A DNA stretch of 64,000 nucleotides from the NCBI RefSeq assembly GCF_020982545.1, contig NZ_JAJKLK010000031.1, forward strand, positions 248,001 through 312,000, given 5' to 3'. This document shows positions 43,388-52,704 of the stretch, in pieces. The notes beneath the pieces are model-generated. The model did no database searches. It was given only the letters and a program-made list of their open reading frames with translations, and was not told the DNA's origin. Numbering within the stretch: the stretch's first letter is position 1; every line of letters begins with the position of its first letter. The position numbers and the translations under genes are program-made. The stretch is from Streptomyces sp. MNU76 (lineage in GTDB: Bacteria; Actinomycetota; Actinomycetes; Streptomycetales; Streptomycetaceae).

Positions 43388-43514
43388 GCGCGACGAACCC
43401 CGACGCGGTCGACACCACTCGTTCGGCGGACGGCTCCGCCGCACGGGCGAACCCTCCGCTGCGCCACACTTGCGGCCGAATGCCGCGAAATGGGCGTGGC
43501 GGAGGAGGTTGACG

Positions 43515-43709
43515 GTGGCCGTTTCCATCTCTGTGGTGGTGTTGCTCGCGATCCTGACGGTGGTCTTCATGCGCAATGGCGCGCTGAAGTTCTCGCACGC
43601 GGCGGTCTGCGTGTTGCTGGGCTTCTCCTTGGCCGGCACGAGTCTGGCGCCGACCGTCCACAACGGGCTCATGGCCACGGCGGACATCGTGAGCAGCGTG
43701 AAGCCGTGA
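43515..43709 (+). CDS. Small conserved membrane protein, 64 aa
   Basis: GTG 43515 follows a GGAGGAGG site. One hydrophobic helix fills residues 2-20 (AVSISVVVLLAILTVVFM) and a second region follows (FSHAAVCVLLGFSLAGT). A family of such short proteins is widespread in Streptomyces, without a known role. Its stop is just before the convergent phosphodiester glycosidase gene. Confidence 0.65.
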   Translation: MAVSISVVVLLAILTVVFMRNGALKFSHAAVCVLLGFSLAGTSLAPTVHNGLMATADIVSSVKP

Positions 43710-43712
43710 GGC

Positions 43713-44939
43713 TCACGCCTTGGTGAACACGCCGATGCCGTTCGGGACGGCCCGCTCGGCGCCGTCGCTGGGGTGGTTGCGGACGGTGACCGTCGTCGTC
43801 CCCGGGGCGCGGGCCACGAGCGTGGAGGAGCCGCCGCCGTCCAGGCTGAACGCGTCGACCGCGCCCAGGCCCCGCATCGTGTCGGCGACCTCCGCGATGG
43901 TCAGCCCGGTGCGGTAGGCCGCCGCGCCGTCCAGGGCGAGCAGCAGCAGGCGGCGGCCCCCGTCGGCGACGCCCGCGGCCGTGCGGACCGCCGAGGTCGT
44001 GGCGTCGAGGCCGGGCAGCGGCAGGCCGCCCCGCAGGACCGGGTAGCCGCCGAGCGCGAACGCGTACGGCGTGCCCGTCGAGGAGACGAGGATGTGCCGT
44101 ACCTCCACCGCGTCACCGGGGGCGAGCTTGCGCAGCTGCTGCGCGCCCGCCTCGCGTCCGACCAGGACGGTCGTGCCGGCGGCGATCGCCCCGCTGCCGG
44201 GGGTACCCGTCGTACCGACCACACGGCCGTCCTCGACCAGCACCTCGTGCGTGTCGGTGCTGCACGGCGCGGCCCGGTCGGTGTCGGTGCCGCAGACCGC
44301 GCGCATCCGGGAGACGCTGCCCCAGTCCGTGGTGAACGCGCCCACGGAGCCGACCGGCAGGGCGTACTGGTTGAGGCCGCGCAGCGGGAGGTCGCCCCCG
44401 GTGGTGGTGACGGAACCGTCGAGGGCGATGCGGTCGAGGCGGGCCGTACCGTCGGCGGTGACGCCCAGCACGTCCGTGGTGCCGGTGCCCGGCGGCAGGG
44501 CCGGACCGAAGCGCTGGCCCTTCGGCACGGCGGCCTTGAGCGCGTGCCCGGCGGCGATCGCGGGGCCGACCGGCGCCCCGGTGGCGGCGACGCCGGGGCG
44601 CCGGGTCTCGGTGATGTTGAAGAAGTCGCCGTTGACCCCGGCCACGGCACCCGCCGCGGTGGCCAGCCGGGACACGGTCGCGCGCGAGGCCACCTTCCCC
44701 GGGTACAGCAGCCCGACGCCCACCTGGGGATTGCTCAGGTCGACCGTCAGCACATGGGCGTGCGTCACGCCCTTGGCCGCCCGGATGTCGAACTGGCTGT
44801 ACTGCACGCCCGGTGCCAGGGCGACGGCCCTGGGCGCGCCGCCGGCCGGTGCCGCCCCCACGAGGGCTGCCCCGGCCAGCACGCTCCACGCCGAGAGAAC
44901 CGTCAGTACCGTTCTGAACCGTCGAGCACGACGTGTCAC
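43713..44939 (-). CDS. Secreted NAGPA-type phosphodiester glycosidase, 408 aa
   Basis: GTG at 44939 gives a Sec signal (RRARRFRTVLTVLSAWSVLA ... GAAPAGGAPRA). The body has the NAGPA-domain signature: VAGVNGDFFNITETRRPG, SFALGGYPVLRGG-like segment and VDAFSLDGGGSSTLVARAPG. This fold removes sugar 1-phosphodiesters, as in uncovering enzyme or bacterial exopolysaccharide proteins. Likely works on a wall or exopolysaccharide phosphodiester. Divergent and convergent neighbours are also exported. Confidence 0.85.
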   Translation of the reverse strand: MTRRARRFRTVLTVLSAWSVLAGAALVGAAPAGGAPRAVALAPGVQYSQFDIRAAKGVTHAHVLTVDLSNPQVGVGLLYPGKVASRATVSRLATAAGAVAGVNGDFFNITETRRPGVAATGAPVGPAIAAGHALKAAVPKGQRFGPALPPGTGTTDVLGVTADGTARLDRIALDGSVTTTGGDLPLRGLNQYALPVGSVGAFTTDWGSVSRMRAVCGTDTDRAAPCSTDTHEVLVEDGRVVGTTGTPGSGAIAAGTTVLVGREAGAQQLRKLAPGDAVEVRHILVSSTGTPYAFALGGYPVLRGGLPLPGLDATTSAVRTAAGVADGGRRLLLLALDGAAAYRTGLTIAEVADTMRGLGAVDAFSLDGGGSSTLVARAPGTTTVTVRNHPSDGAERAVPNGIGVFTKA

Positions 44940-44996
44940 GGTGCCCCCTGATGTCTCGTCACATGTCCCAGGACTCAGGGGAAGTGCACCAGACGA

Positions 44997-45371
44997 CTAC
45001 CGGCCGGGCGGGGGCTCCGCCTCGACGACGCGGGAACGGATGAGAAAACGCACCCCTTCGGGTGCCTCCAGGGAGAACCCGCTGCCCCGCCCCGGCACCA
45101 CGTCCACGATGAGACGGGTGTGACTCCACACCTCGTACTGGCCGCGGGACATCCAGAACCCCACCGTCTCGTCGACCCCGTCGACGGTCAGCTCCGCGAG
45201 GAGGACGTCCGAGTTCCCCGTACGGAACTCGCCGTCGGGGTAGCACATGGGGGCGCTGCCGTCGCAGCAGCCGCCCGACTGGTGGAACATCAACGGGCCG
45301 TGGGCCGCCCGCAGCCGCCGGACGAGATCGGCGGCCGCGGGGGTCAGCTGTACGCGCGGGACGACATCCAT
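44997..45371 (-). CDS. DUF779 family protein, 124 aa
   Basis: The ATG at 45371 starts a compact chain with the DUF779 core FHQSGGCCDGSAPMCYPDGE, rich in Cys and likely metal-binding, then TVGFWMSRGQYEVWSHTRLI and VDVVPGRGSGFSLE. Relatives usually sit next to acetaldehyde/aldehyde dehydrogenase genes; none is seen here. It lies between secreted enzymes on the same strand. Confidence 0.8.
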   Translation of the reverse strand: MDVVPRVQLTPAAADLVRRLRAAHGPLMFHQSGGCCDGSAPMCYPDGEFRTGNSDVLLAELTVDGVDETVGFWMSRGQYEVWSHTRLIVDVVPGRGSGFSLEAPEGVRFLIRSRVVEAEPPPGR

Positions 45372-45417
45372 GCGCGCAGTGAACGCCTCGCCAGGTTGCG
45401 AGGACGTTGCGTGTCCC

Positions 45418-46914
45418 TCAGCTCTGCCGCCCGCCGCCGGAGCCGGTGCGGGTGCGGCGGCGCAGCAGGAGGAGGCCGCCCGTGAGGGCCGCGAGGCCGC
45501 CCGCGGCCGTCCAGGCCGGGAAGTCGGAGGTGCCTGTCGCGGCGAGGTCCTCGCCCCGGCCGCCCTGGGCGCCGGCGGAGGGGGAGGCGGACGACGCGCT
45601 CTTCTTCGCGCCGGAGCCGGAGCCGGAGCCTGCGCCGGAATCCGCGGCCGTGGACGTCGACGGGGGCGCGCTCGCCTCGGCGGCCGTGGCCCGGTCCCGG
45701 GTGAACGCCAGCGTGCCGAAGCCCAGTTGGTCGTAGCCCCCGCTGTTGGGGCCGTAGTCGCCGCCACCGCCCTCGGGGGCCGCCTTGGCCGCCATCCGGG
45801 TGAGGTAGGAGGCGTCGAGCCTCCGCCGCTTGGTGTAGTGGTTGGCGATCATCGCCCAGATGGGGCGCGTCATGTTCGGGTCGACACCGGCCGCGTCGGA
45901 CGCGGTCTCCCTCCCCGACCAGCCGTCGACCGCGCCCTTGGCGCGGGTGTTGGCCGTGTAGGGCACCTCCCCGCCCTTGGCCCACTTGGCCACGTACTGG
46001 GCGCCCTTGAGGAAGCGGTTGTCGTCGTAGCCGTACAGGTCGATGCCCTGGTTCCAGGCCATCTCGCAGAAGGTGCCCATCAGGCCGACGCCGAGCAGCG
46101 CGTGGCCCTGGTCGCGGCCGGCCTCCAGCCACTCGGCGAGGCCGTCCTCGTGCACGACGGGGATGGCCTTCCTGACGGCGCCGAGCCCCTCGCCGTTCTT
46201 GAAGTAGTCGACAGCACGGGCCACTTGGGCCTTGTCGTCGCAGAAGATGCCGCCGGCCAGGACGCAGGCCATGTTGGCGAGGTCCCAGTTGGGCCAGTAG
46301 TTGGTGATCACCGCGCCGTTGTGGCGGACCAGGAAGTCGTCGCTGAGCGGGGCGAAGACCTCGCTCAGCATCTCCTGGAAGCGGTCGAGCGCGAAGTCCG
46401 GGTGGTCGCGCACGAGCTCGGCGGCGTTGGCGAACTGGTAGCCGTACAGACCGGCGGCCAGGAAGCGGTCGGCGTTGCCCGCCAGGGAGGTGAGCTTCGC
46501 CGACCAGTCGTTGAGGATCGCCACGGCGGTGTCGGCGTGGGCGTCCTCGCCGGAGACGTGGTGGCGCAGGCCGTTCTGGTAGGCGGCGTGGATGTCGTTG
46601 TAGAGGGTCACGTAGTTCTGGCCGGTGCCGCCGCGGACCACGGTCGTCTGGGGGTTGGCCCTCCAGCCGCTCTGCGCGTGCCGGTTGGCGGTCAGCCGGG
46701 CGAAGCCCGCCGTGTACGGCTGGGCGCCCGCCTTCACCTTGGCCGCCATCCGGGCCAGATCCGCAGTGGTGTGGAGCAGACCGGGGTGCGCGAAGCCGCC
46801 GCCCGCGGCCGAGGCGGGCGTCGCCGCCAGGCCCGTGCCGGCCCCCAGGCCCGCCGCACCCGCGGCGATACCGGCGATCTTCAGCGTGCTCCGGCGGCTG
46901 ATCTCTGCAGTCAC
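45418..46914 (-). CDS. Tat-exported alginate-lyase-like protein with sortase anchor, 498 aa
   Basis: The GTG at 46914 gives a Tat signal (SRRSTLKIAGIAAGAAGLGA). Residues about 40-380 form an alpha/alpha-toroid resembling alginate lyase (PL5-like): HPGLLHTTADLARMAAKVKA, NWDLANMACVLAGGIFCDDK, DQGHALLGVGLMGTFCEMAW, NRFLKGAQYVAKWA. A Ser/Ala-rich linker leads to LAATG, then a membrane helix (AWTAAGGLAALTGGLLLL) and RRRTR, the sortase E (class LAxTG) sorting signal. It would be displayed on the cell wall. Substrate is unknown, probably an acidic polysaccharide. Confidence 0.85.
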   Translation of the reverse strand: MTAEISRRSTLKIAGIAAGAAGLGAGTGLAATPASAAGGGFAHPGLLHTTADLARMAAKVKAGAQPYTAGFARLTANRHAQSGWRANPQTTVVRGGTGQNYVTLYNDIHAAYQNGLRHHVSGEDAHADTAVAILNDWSAKLTSLAGNADRFLAAGLYGYQFANAAELVRDHPDFALDRFQEMLSEVFAPLSDDFLVRHNGAVITNYWPNWDLANMACVLAGGIFCDDKAQVARAVDYFKNGEGLGAVRKAIPVVHEDGLAEWLEAGRDQGHALLGVGLMGTFCEMAWNQGIDLYGYDDNRFLKGAQYVAKWAKGGEVPYTANTRAKGAVDGWSGRETASDAAGVDPNMTRPIWAMIANHYTKRRRLDASYLTRMAAKAAPEGGGGDYGPNSGGYDQLGFGTLAFTRDRATAAEASAPPSTSTAADSGAGSGSGSGAKKSASSASPSAGAQGGRGEDLAATGTSDFPAWTAAGGLAALTGGLLLLRRRTRTGSGGGRQS

Positions 46915-47575
46915 GTGGGGGTCCTCGGGGCTCGGGTACGGGGCGTGGCTCGCTCGCGCCGGCCCGCGCGAGCGGCTGCGAACAGGAGACGCACCGACCC
47001 CGGGGCGGATAACAGAAACCGGGGCGGTGCGTCCCGCCCCGTACCGAGGGCGTCGTACCCGACGGGTCAGGCGCCCGGGACCCAGCCGCCCAGCCGGTCC
47101 GCCACCTCCTGGGCGGCGGCCCGGGCGTCCGTCAGCTGCGGTCGGTCGCCGCGGTGGCGGGCTTGCCGTGGTCGTCGCTCACGCGTCGCTTCCGTTCCGT
47201 GTGTGGGGTGGTCGTCAGCCGAGCAGTCGCCGCCGCACGGGGAGAGGTTGCCGTCGCGCGGCGCGAATTCCGGTCGGAGGAACGGAACTTCCGACCGGAG
47301 GTGACAGTGGCCGAGAATCGACCCTCGGGTCGGGAAGGGAACGGTGCAATCCGCTCGGGTCGCGACCGCGCCGGCTGTTGACACGTGTGCGCAGGTCAGG
47401 ATGGGGCTGTCACAGCAATACATCGATTTCGTTGTTCACTTGACTACCGGGCGTCACACGCGATTGGCTCCGCCCAGCGAAAGTCGGCCAGTCATCGCAC
47501 GTCATCGCGGTGATGGCGGCTACTCAGCTCTCCACAGACGTCCCACCCCGGTCGCACAGCGAGGTGCCGCGCCCC
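46915..47575. other. 661-base non-coding stretch with imperfect hairpin
   Basis: No gene is supported. An imperfect stem lies at 46989-47003 and 47019-47032 (ACGCACCGACCCCGG against CCGGGGCGGTGCGT, one bulge), upstream of the alginate-lyase-like gene. A TTGACA lies near 47378. One minus-strand fragment (about 47067-47130, ending ...DRLGGWVPGA) might be the tail of a lost gene. Confidence 0.4.
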
Positions 47576-48582
47576 ATGAACCCACCCCCGCACCCCACGG
47601 AATCCGCACGGCGTTCCGTGCCACGGCGCTCGCCGCCGCCGTCTGTCTGACCGTCGCCGGCTGCTCGGTGTTCGGCGGCTCGCAGGCGGATTCGGACACG
47701 GGCGCGTCGGGAGCCTCGGGAGGGATGAAGATCGCGCTGATCACGCACAGCGCCGAGGGGGACGCCTTCTGGGACCTGGTCCGCAAGGGCGCGGAGGTCG
47801 CGGCGGCCAAGGACGGTGTCGAGCTGACCTTCGTCAGCGACCCCGACCCCGCCGGCCAGGCCAAGCTGGTGCGGGACGCGATCGCCGACAAGGTCGACGG
47901 CATCGCGGTGACCCTCGCCAAGCCGGCGGCGATGCGCGGCGCGGTCGCCGAGGCCCGCGCCGCCGGGATACCCGTGGTGGGCCTCAACTCCGGTATCGAC
48001 GCCTGGCAGGCCCAGGGGCTGCTTGCCTTCTACGGCCAGGACGAGAGTGTCGCCGGCCGGGCCCTCGGCAACGAACTCGACGCCCGCGCCGCGAAGCACG
48101 CGCTGTGCGTCATCCACGAGCGTGGCAACGTCGCCGTGGAGGCCCGCTGCGCAGGTGTGCGCAAGACCTTCGCCGGGCAGATCGAGAACCTCTACGTCGA
48201 CGGCACCGACATGGACTCGGTGACCGACTCCATCGCCGCGAGGCTCCGTCAGGACCCCACCATCGACGAGGTCGTGACCCTCGGCGCACAGTTCGCGCTC
48301 GCCGCCGTGGACTCCGTGGACGATGCCGGCAGCAAGGCCGAGGTCGCCACCTTCGACCTCAACAAGGACCTGGTCGAGGCGGTCAAGGACGGCGACGTCC
48401 AGTTCGCGGTGGACCAGCAGCCCTACCTCCAGGGCTATCTCGCCGTCGACGGACTCTGGCTCTACCGGACCAACGGCAACACCAGCGGCGGCGGGGTTGA
48501 GCCCGTGCTCACCGGCCCGGCGTTCGTCACCAAGAAGAACATCGCCGGCATCGCCGAGTTCGCGGCGAACGGCACCCGTTGA
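47576..48582 (+). CDS. Sugar ABC transporter substrate-binding lipoprotein (5' frameshift)
   Basis: ATG 47576 gives MNPP in frame 2; one extra C in the C5 run at 47584-47588 would join it to APHGIRTAFRATALAAAVCL and the lipobox LTVAGC, which sits too far inside the ORF if ATG 47401 is used instead. The body is a Peripla_BP_4 protein: MKIALITHSAEGDAFWDLVR, KLVRDAIADKVDGIAVTLAK, IPVVGLNSGIDAWQ and QQPYLQGYLAVDGLWLYRT. It would bind a sugar outside the cell. No permease or ATPase gene lies near. Confidence 0.75.
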
Positions 48583-48821
48583 CACCGGCAAACGGAACCT
48601 CTCGTTCGGACACGACCGCGGCCCGGAATCCAAGCATCCGGAACGGTCGTGTAACGGCGACCCCAAACTTACGGCCACCCCTGCGACGTGCGTTCACTTG
48701 TGCGGATAACATCCTGCGCATCCCCAGTGCGCCGTACTGACAGGTGTCCGCCCATCACTACGGAACCCTGTCGCCCCGCTCCCGATCCCTTCCGCTCCCC
48801 GCCAACCGCCCAAGGACGACG

Positions 48822-51251
48822 ATGCCCCCACGGACCGGCGCCCGGCGCCGTCTCGGCTCCATACGTCTCTCGCTGATCCTCCTGGCTCTGATCCCCAGCG
48901 TCACACTGGCCGTGAGCTGGGGTGTGACGACGACCCAGATGTTCTCGGAGGGCCTGCGGCTGCGGACGCAGACCGGACTGAGCAAGTCGACCGGCGCGAT
49001 GGGCACCGACGCGGCTCTCGCCCTGCAACGCGAGCGCGCCCTGTCGGCCGCCTATATGGGGGCCCCGGGCGGCTCCATGGCCGCCTTGGAACAGCAGCGC
49101 CGGGAGACCGACCGGGCGGTCGCCAAACTCGACCGTCGCGCCCGCGAGATAGAGGACGCCCCCGCCCGCATCGGCGATCAGCTGTACGCGGTCATGGGCG
49201 CGTCGAACAGCCTGGAGTACTACCGCGACCAGGTGGACAACCCCACCGACATCACGCCCGAGCAGATCCTGGACCACTACAGCTCGATCATCGACGGCCA
49301 GATCCACGCCTTCCAGGCGCTCTCCCAGGTCGACGACGGCGACCTCACCTCGCAGGCCGGTCCGCTCGTCACCCTCGCGCAGGCCGCGGAGCTGGTCTCC
49401 CAGGAGGACGCGATCCTCACCCTCAACTGGCCCTCGGGCCGGTTCGACGAGCCGACCCGGGAGCGCTTCGCCCAGGTGGTCAGCGCCCGGCGCTGGCTCG
49501 TCGACAACCAGCTCGTCCCCTCGCTGGACGGCGAGGTGAAGATCCATGTCGAGCGGATCGTCCAGGGCCGGGACTGGCAGCGGCTCCAGGCCGTTGAGGA
49601 CCAGGTTCTCGGGTCCCGCACCACGGGTACCGGGGCCGCGCGGAAGACCGAACTGCCGGACGCCCAGGCCGGCTGGAACGCCTCGATGGCGAAGCTGTCC
49701 GCCCAGTACGAGGAGTTGATCCGCAGCCAGACGCAGGCGCTGCTGGACCGCAGTGGTGAGGAGGCGCGCGGGCTGCTGATCACGGCCGGTTCGCTGAGCG
49801 CCGGCGGGCTCGGCGCGCTGCTGCTGTGCGTCGTGATGTCCTGGCGCATCACCCGTTCCCTGTCCCGGCGGCTCACCGGCCTGCGCACGGCCACCCTGAG
49901 CCTCGCCGAGCACCGGCTGCCCGACGTCGTCGCCCGCCTCGACCGGGGCGAGAAGGTCGACGTGGACGAGGCCGCGGCGCCGCTCGACTACGGCACCGAC
50001 GAACTCGGCCAGGTCGCCAAGGCGTTCAACGCCGCCCAGCGCACCGCCGTGCACACCGCCGTGGAACTCGCCGACACCCGGCGCGGCTTCCAACGCGTCA
50101 TCCTCGGCATCGCACGGCAGAGCCAGAACCTGGTCAACCTCCAGCTCACCAAGCTCGACAAGCTGGAGCGCCAGCACCAGGACCCGGAGATCCTCAAGGG
50201 CCTGTACGAACTGGACTCCACCGCGAGCCAGTTGCGCCGCTACGAGGAGAACCTGGTCATCATCAGCGGCGAGCGCCCCGGCCGCAGCTGGACCGAACCG
50301 GTCGCGCTGATCGACATCCTGCGCAGCGCCGTCGGCGAGGTCGCCCAGTACCAGCGGGTGGAGGTGCACACCGACGACGAGGTGTGGATCGCCCCGCCCG
50401 CCGTGGCCGACGTCATCCACCTTCTCGCCGAACTCATCGACAACGCCACCTCCTACTCGCCGACGCCCAGCCCGGTGGGCGTCCGCGCCGCGATCGTCGC
50501 CAAGGGCCTCGCGCTCGAAGTGGAGGACCGGGGGCTCGGCATGTCCGAGGAGGACTACGCGGCGTTCAACGCCCAGCTGGCGGTGCCCCCGCAGTTCGAC
50601 GTCGTCGCGCTCGCCGACGACCTCCGGCTCGGCATGTTCGTCATCGCCCGGCTCGCCAACCGGCACGGCATCACCGTCACCCTGCGCGCCTCGCCGTACG
50701 GCGGCACCACCGCGATCGTGCTGATCCCGGACGAGATCGTGGTGCGCGAGGCCCCCGCCCCCGACGAGGACGGCGCCGACCCGGTCGAACCGCCGTCCCG
50801 TGCCTCGCTGGTGGCGGCCCGCGTCTCCGCCGCCACGGCGGAGTCCCGTCCCGAATCCGTACGGCAGGACACCGACGGTACGCCGGAGGAACGATCCGCC
50901 ACGCACGCGCGGGCCGCCGACACCGTCGTCGAGGAGGCGAACGGGACACGGCCGGCCCCCACGGGCAAGCCGCGGGCGGACAAGCCCCGGGCCGGGAAGA
51001 AGGGCGGCCTGATGCCGTTGCCCCGCCGGATACCGCAGACCAGTCTGGCGGCGGAGCTGAAGGAGGAGGCAGGGCCCTGCCCCGACGACGCCGCCGACGA
51101 CTTCACCGCCGAGCGGGCCGCCTCCTCGCTCGCCGGGTTCCAGCGCGGAACGCTCCAGGCACGTGACGACGAGACGGAACCGGATCTTCCAGCAGGGGAG
51201 GACACCGCATCCGAAGACCCAGGAGACCGAGTCCCCGCCTCCGGCACCTGA
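48822..51251 (+). CDS. cvnA: Conservon sensor kinase-like protein CvnA, 809 aa
   Basis: ATG 48822 lies after AAGGAC and is favoured over 48744. An N-terminal membrane helix (about 14-34), an outer nitrate/nitrite-sensing-like domain up to about 310, a second helix (about 318-345) and a HAMP-like part are followed by a HATPase domain (ELIDNATSYSPTPSPVGVRA as N-box, EDRGLGMSEEDY as G1-like). The phospho-His usually found in LDHLATR-type sequence is replaced: the site reads ELDSTASQLRR with Ser466. A long disordered C-terminus follows. It is first in a cvnABCD set that passes signals to a small GTPase. Confidence 0.85.
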   Translation: MPPRTGARRRLGSIRLSLILLALIPSVTLAVSWGVTTTQMFSEGLRLRTQTGLSKSTGAMGTDAALALQRERALSAAYMGAPGGSMAALEQQRRETDRAVAKLDRRAREIEDAPARIGDQLYAVMGASNSLEYYRDQVDNPTDITPEQILDHYSSIIDGQIHAFQALSQVDDGDLTSQAGPLVTLAQAAELVSQEDAILTLNWPSGRFDEPTRERFAQVVSARRWLVDNQLVPSLDGEVKIHVERIVQGRDWQRLQAVEDQVLGSRTTGTGAARKTELPDAQAGWNASMAKLSAQYEELIRSQTQALLDRSGEEARGLLITAGSLSAGGLGALLLCVVMSWRITRSLSRRLTGLRTATLSLAEHRLPDVVARLDRGEKVDVDEAAAPLDYGTDELGQVAKAFNAAQRTAVHTAVELADTRRGFQRVILGIARQSQNLVNLQLTKLDKLERQHQDPEILKGLYELDSTASQLRRYEENLVIISGERPGRSWTEPVALIDILRSAVGEVAQYQRVEVHTDDEVWIAPPAVADVIHLLAELIDNATSYSPTPSPVGVRAAIVAKGLALEVEDRGLGMSEEDYAAFNAQLAVPPQFDVVALADDLRLGMFVIARLANRHGITVTLRASPYGGTTAIVLIPDEIVVREAPAPDEDGADPVEPPSRASLVAARVSAATAESRPESVRQDTDGTPEERSATHARAADTVVEEANGTRPAPTGKPRADKPRAGKKGGLMPLPRRIPQTSLAAELKEEAGPCPDDAADDFTAERAASSLAGFQRGTLQARDDETEPDLPAGEDTASEDPGDRVPASGT

Positions 51252-51299
51252 CGTCCCCACGACTCCCTCCCCGCAGACCGCTCATTGAAGGACACACAG

Positions 51300-51728
51300 A
51301 TGACACGCCCCATTCCCGCCACCCACAGCCAGCTCGACCAGCTGCTCACCGGACTGGTGGACCGGGTCGCCGAGGTCGACCACGCCGTCGTGCTCTCCGA
51401 GGACGGGCTGGTCGTCAGCAAGTCCACCGCGTTCCTGCGCGACGACGCCGAACGGCTGGCGGCGACCGCGTCCGGCCTGATGAGCCTCAGCAAGGGCGTC
51501 AGCATGGACTTTCGCGGCGGCCCCGTCCGCCAGTTGCTCATCGAGATGGGCAACGCCTTCCTGATCCTCACCAACGCCGGACCCGGCGCCAACCTCGCCG
51601 TGCTGACCCGGCAGGGCGCCGACGTCGGCGTGGTCGCGTACCAGATGAACATGCTGGTGAAGAAGATCGGCGAGCACCTCAGCGCGGCCCCGCGCGCCGG
51701 TGTCGTCGCGGCCGACAGCGGCGAGTGA
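51300..51728 (+). CDS. cvnB: Roadblock/LC7 protein CvnB, 142 aa
   Basis: ATG 51300 has GAAGGA 8 bases upstream; 51285 has none. The fold is LQ-rich Roadblock: THSQLDQLLTGLVDRVAEVD, AVVLSEDGLVVSKSTAFLRD, LIEMGNAFLILTNAGPGANL. In conservons it acts with CvnA and the GTPase CvnD, likely as a regulator of the GTP cycle. It is 48 bases from the CvnA stop. Confidence 0.9.
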   Translation: MTRPIPATHSQLDQLLTGLVDRVAEVDHAVVLSEDGLVVSKSTAFLRDDAERLAATASGLMSLSKGVSMDFRGGPVRQLLIEMGNAFLILTNAGPGANLAVLTRQGADVGVVAYQMNMLVKKIGEHLSAAPRAGVVAADSGE

Positions 51729-51729
51729 G

Positions 51730-52086
51730 GTGAACGGAGGCGACGCGGCGGGCCGGCTGGTTCGCCCGTTCACCCTGACGGGCGGCCGGACCCGGCCCGC
51801 CCGTGGCGACTTCACCCTCATCACCATGGTGACGGCCGTCGACCCACAGCCGGCCGGGGGCACCCGGCCGCAGCCGGAGCACGCGCGGATCGTCAAGCTG
51901 TGCGCGAAGCCGATCGTGGTGGCGGAGCTGGCCAGCAAGCTCGACCTCCCGGTCAGCGTGGTCGCCATCATGCTCTGCGACCTGCTGGAGGCGGGCCGGA
52001 TCAGCGTCCGCCAGCCACGCCTGATCGCCCGCGCCCCCGACCTGGACCTGCTGAAGAAAGTGAGGGACGGCCTTGGCCGGCTCTGA
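51730..52086 (+). CDS. cvnC: DUF742 protein CvnC, 118 aa
   Basis: GTG 51730 lies one base after the CvnB stop; GTG 51700 would overlap CvnB. The N-terminal RLVRPFTLTGGRTRP motif and the winged-helix-like ILCDLLEAGRISVRQPRLIA (with VSVVAIMLCDLLEAGRISVR) mark DUF742. It links CvnB and CvnD in the set, and its end overlaps the CvnD start by 14 bases. Confidence 0.88.
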   Translation: MNGGDAAGRLVRPFTLTGGRTRPARGDFTLITMVTAVDPQPAGGTRPQPEHARIVKLCAKPIVVAELASKLDLPVSVVAIMLCDLLEAGRISVRQPRLIARAPDLDLLKKVRDGLGRL

Positions 52087-52654
52087 CCCCACCGCACAGG
52101 GCACCGCCGCACCCGACACGGTGAAGATCCTCATCGCCGGCGGCTTCGGCGTCGGAAAGACGACCATGGTCGGGTCGGTCAGCGAGATCGTCCCGCTGCG
52201 CACCGAGGAACCCCTCACCACCGCCGGGCTCGGGGTCGACGACCTCGACGGCATCCCCGAGAAGAACGCCACCACGGTGGCCCTCGACTTCGGCCGGATC
52301 AGCATCGGCCAGGACCTGGTGCTCTATCTCTTCGGCACGCCCGGACAGCAGCGGTTCTGGTTCATGTGGAACGACCTCGCGATCGGTGCCCTCGGAGCGG
52401 TCGTCCTCATCGACGTACGCCGCCCCGAGTCCAGCTTCGCCGCGATCGACTTCTTCGAACGCCGCAAGATCCCCTTCGTCGTCGGCGTCAACGGCTTCTA
52501 CGGCGAGCACCCCTACGAGCCCGACGACATCCGCGAGTCCCTGGCCCTCCCCGAGAACACCCCGGTCCTCCTCTTCGACGCCCGCGAACGCACCTCGTGC
52601 CGCGACGTCCTGATCGCCCTCCTGGACCGACTGATCGCGGCCTCGGCCCGCTGA
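52073..52654 (+). CDS. cvnD: Small Ras-like GTPase CvnD, 193 aa
   Basis: A rare TTG start at 52073 lies inside CvnC, so translation is coupled. G1 is GGFGVGKTT (23-31), G3 is FGTPGQQRFW, and a VGVNGFYG segment is at G4 where Ras proteins have NKxD. It belongs to the ATP/GTP-binding proteins of conservons, which regulate development and secondary metabolism in Streptomyces. The final member of cvnABCD. Confidence 0.9.
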   Translation: MAGSDPTAQGTAAPDTVKILIAGGFGVGKTTMVGSVSEIVPLRTEEPLTTAGLGVDDLDGIPEKNATTVALDFGRISIGQDLVLYLFGTPGQQRFWFMWNDLAIGALGAVVLIDVRRPESSFAAIDFFERRKIPFVVGVNGFYGEHPYEPDDIRESLALPENTPVLLFDARERTSCRDVLIALLDRLIAASAR

Positions 52655-52704
52655 GCGGTGGGCGCGGGCGCCCCGGACGGGCCATGGAGGAGCGCAGGAG
52701 CGCT

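Noticed and set aside
46915..47423. ORFs in the gap before the sugar-binding lipoprotein
   Set aside because: Composition, starts and frames do not support a gene; at most a short C-terminal fragment on the minus strand.
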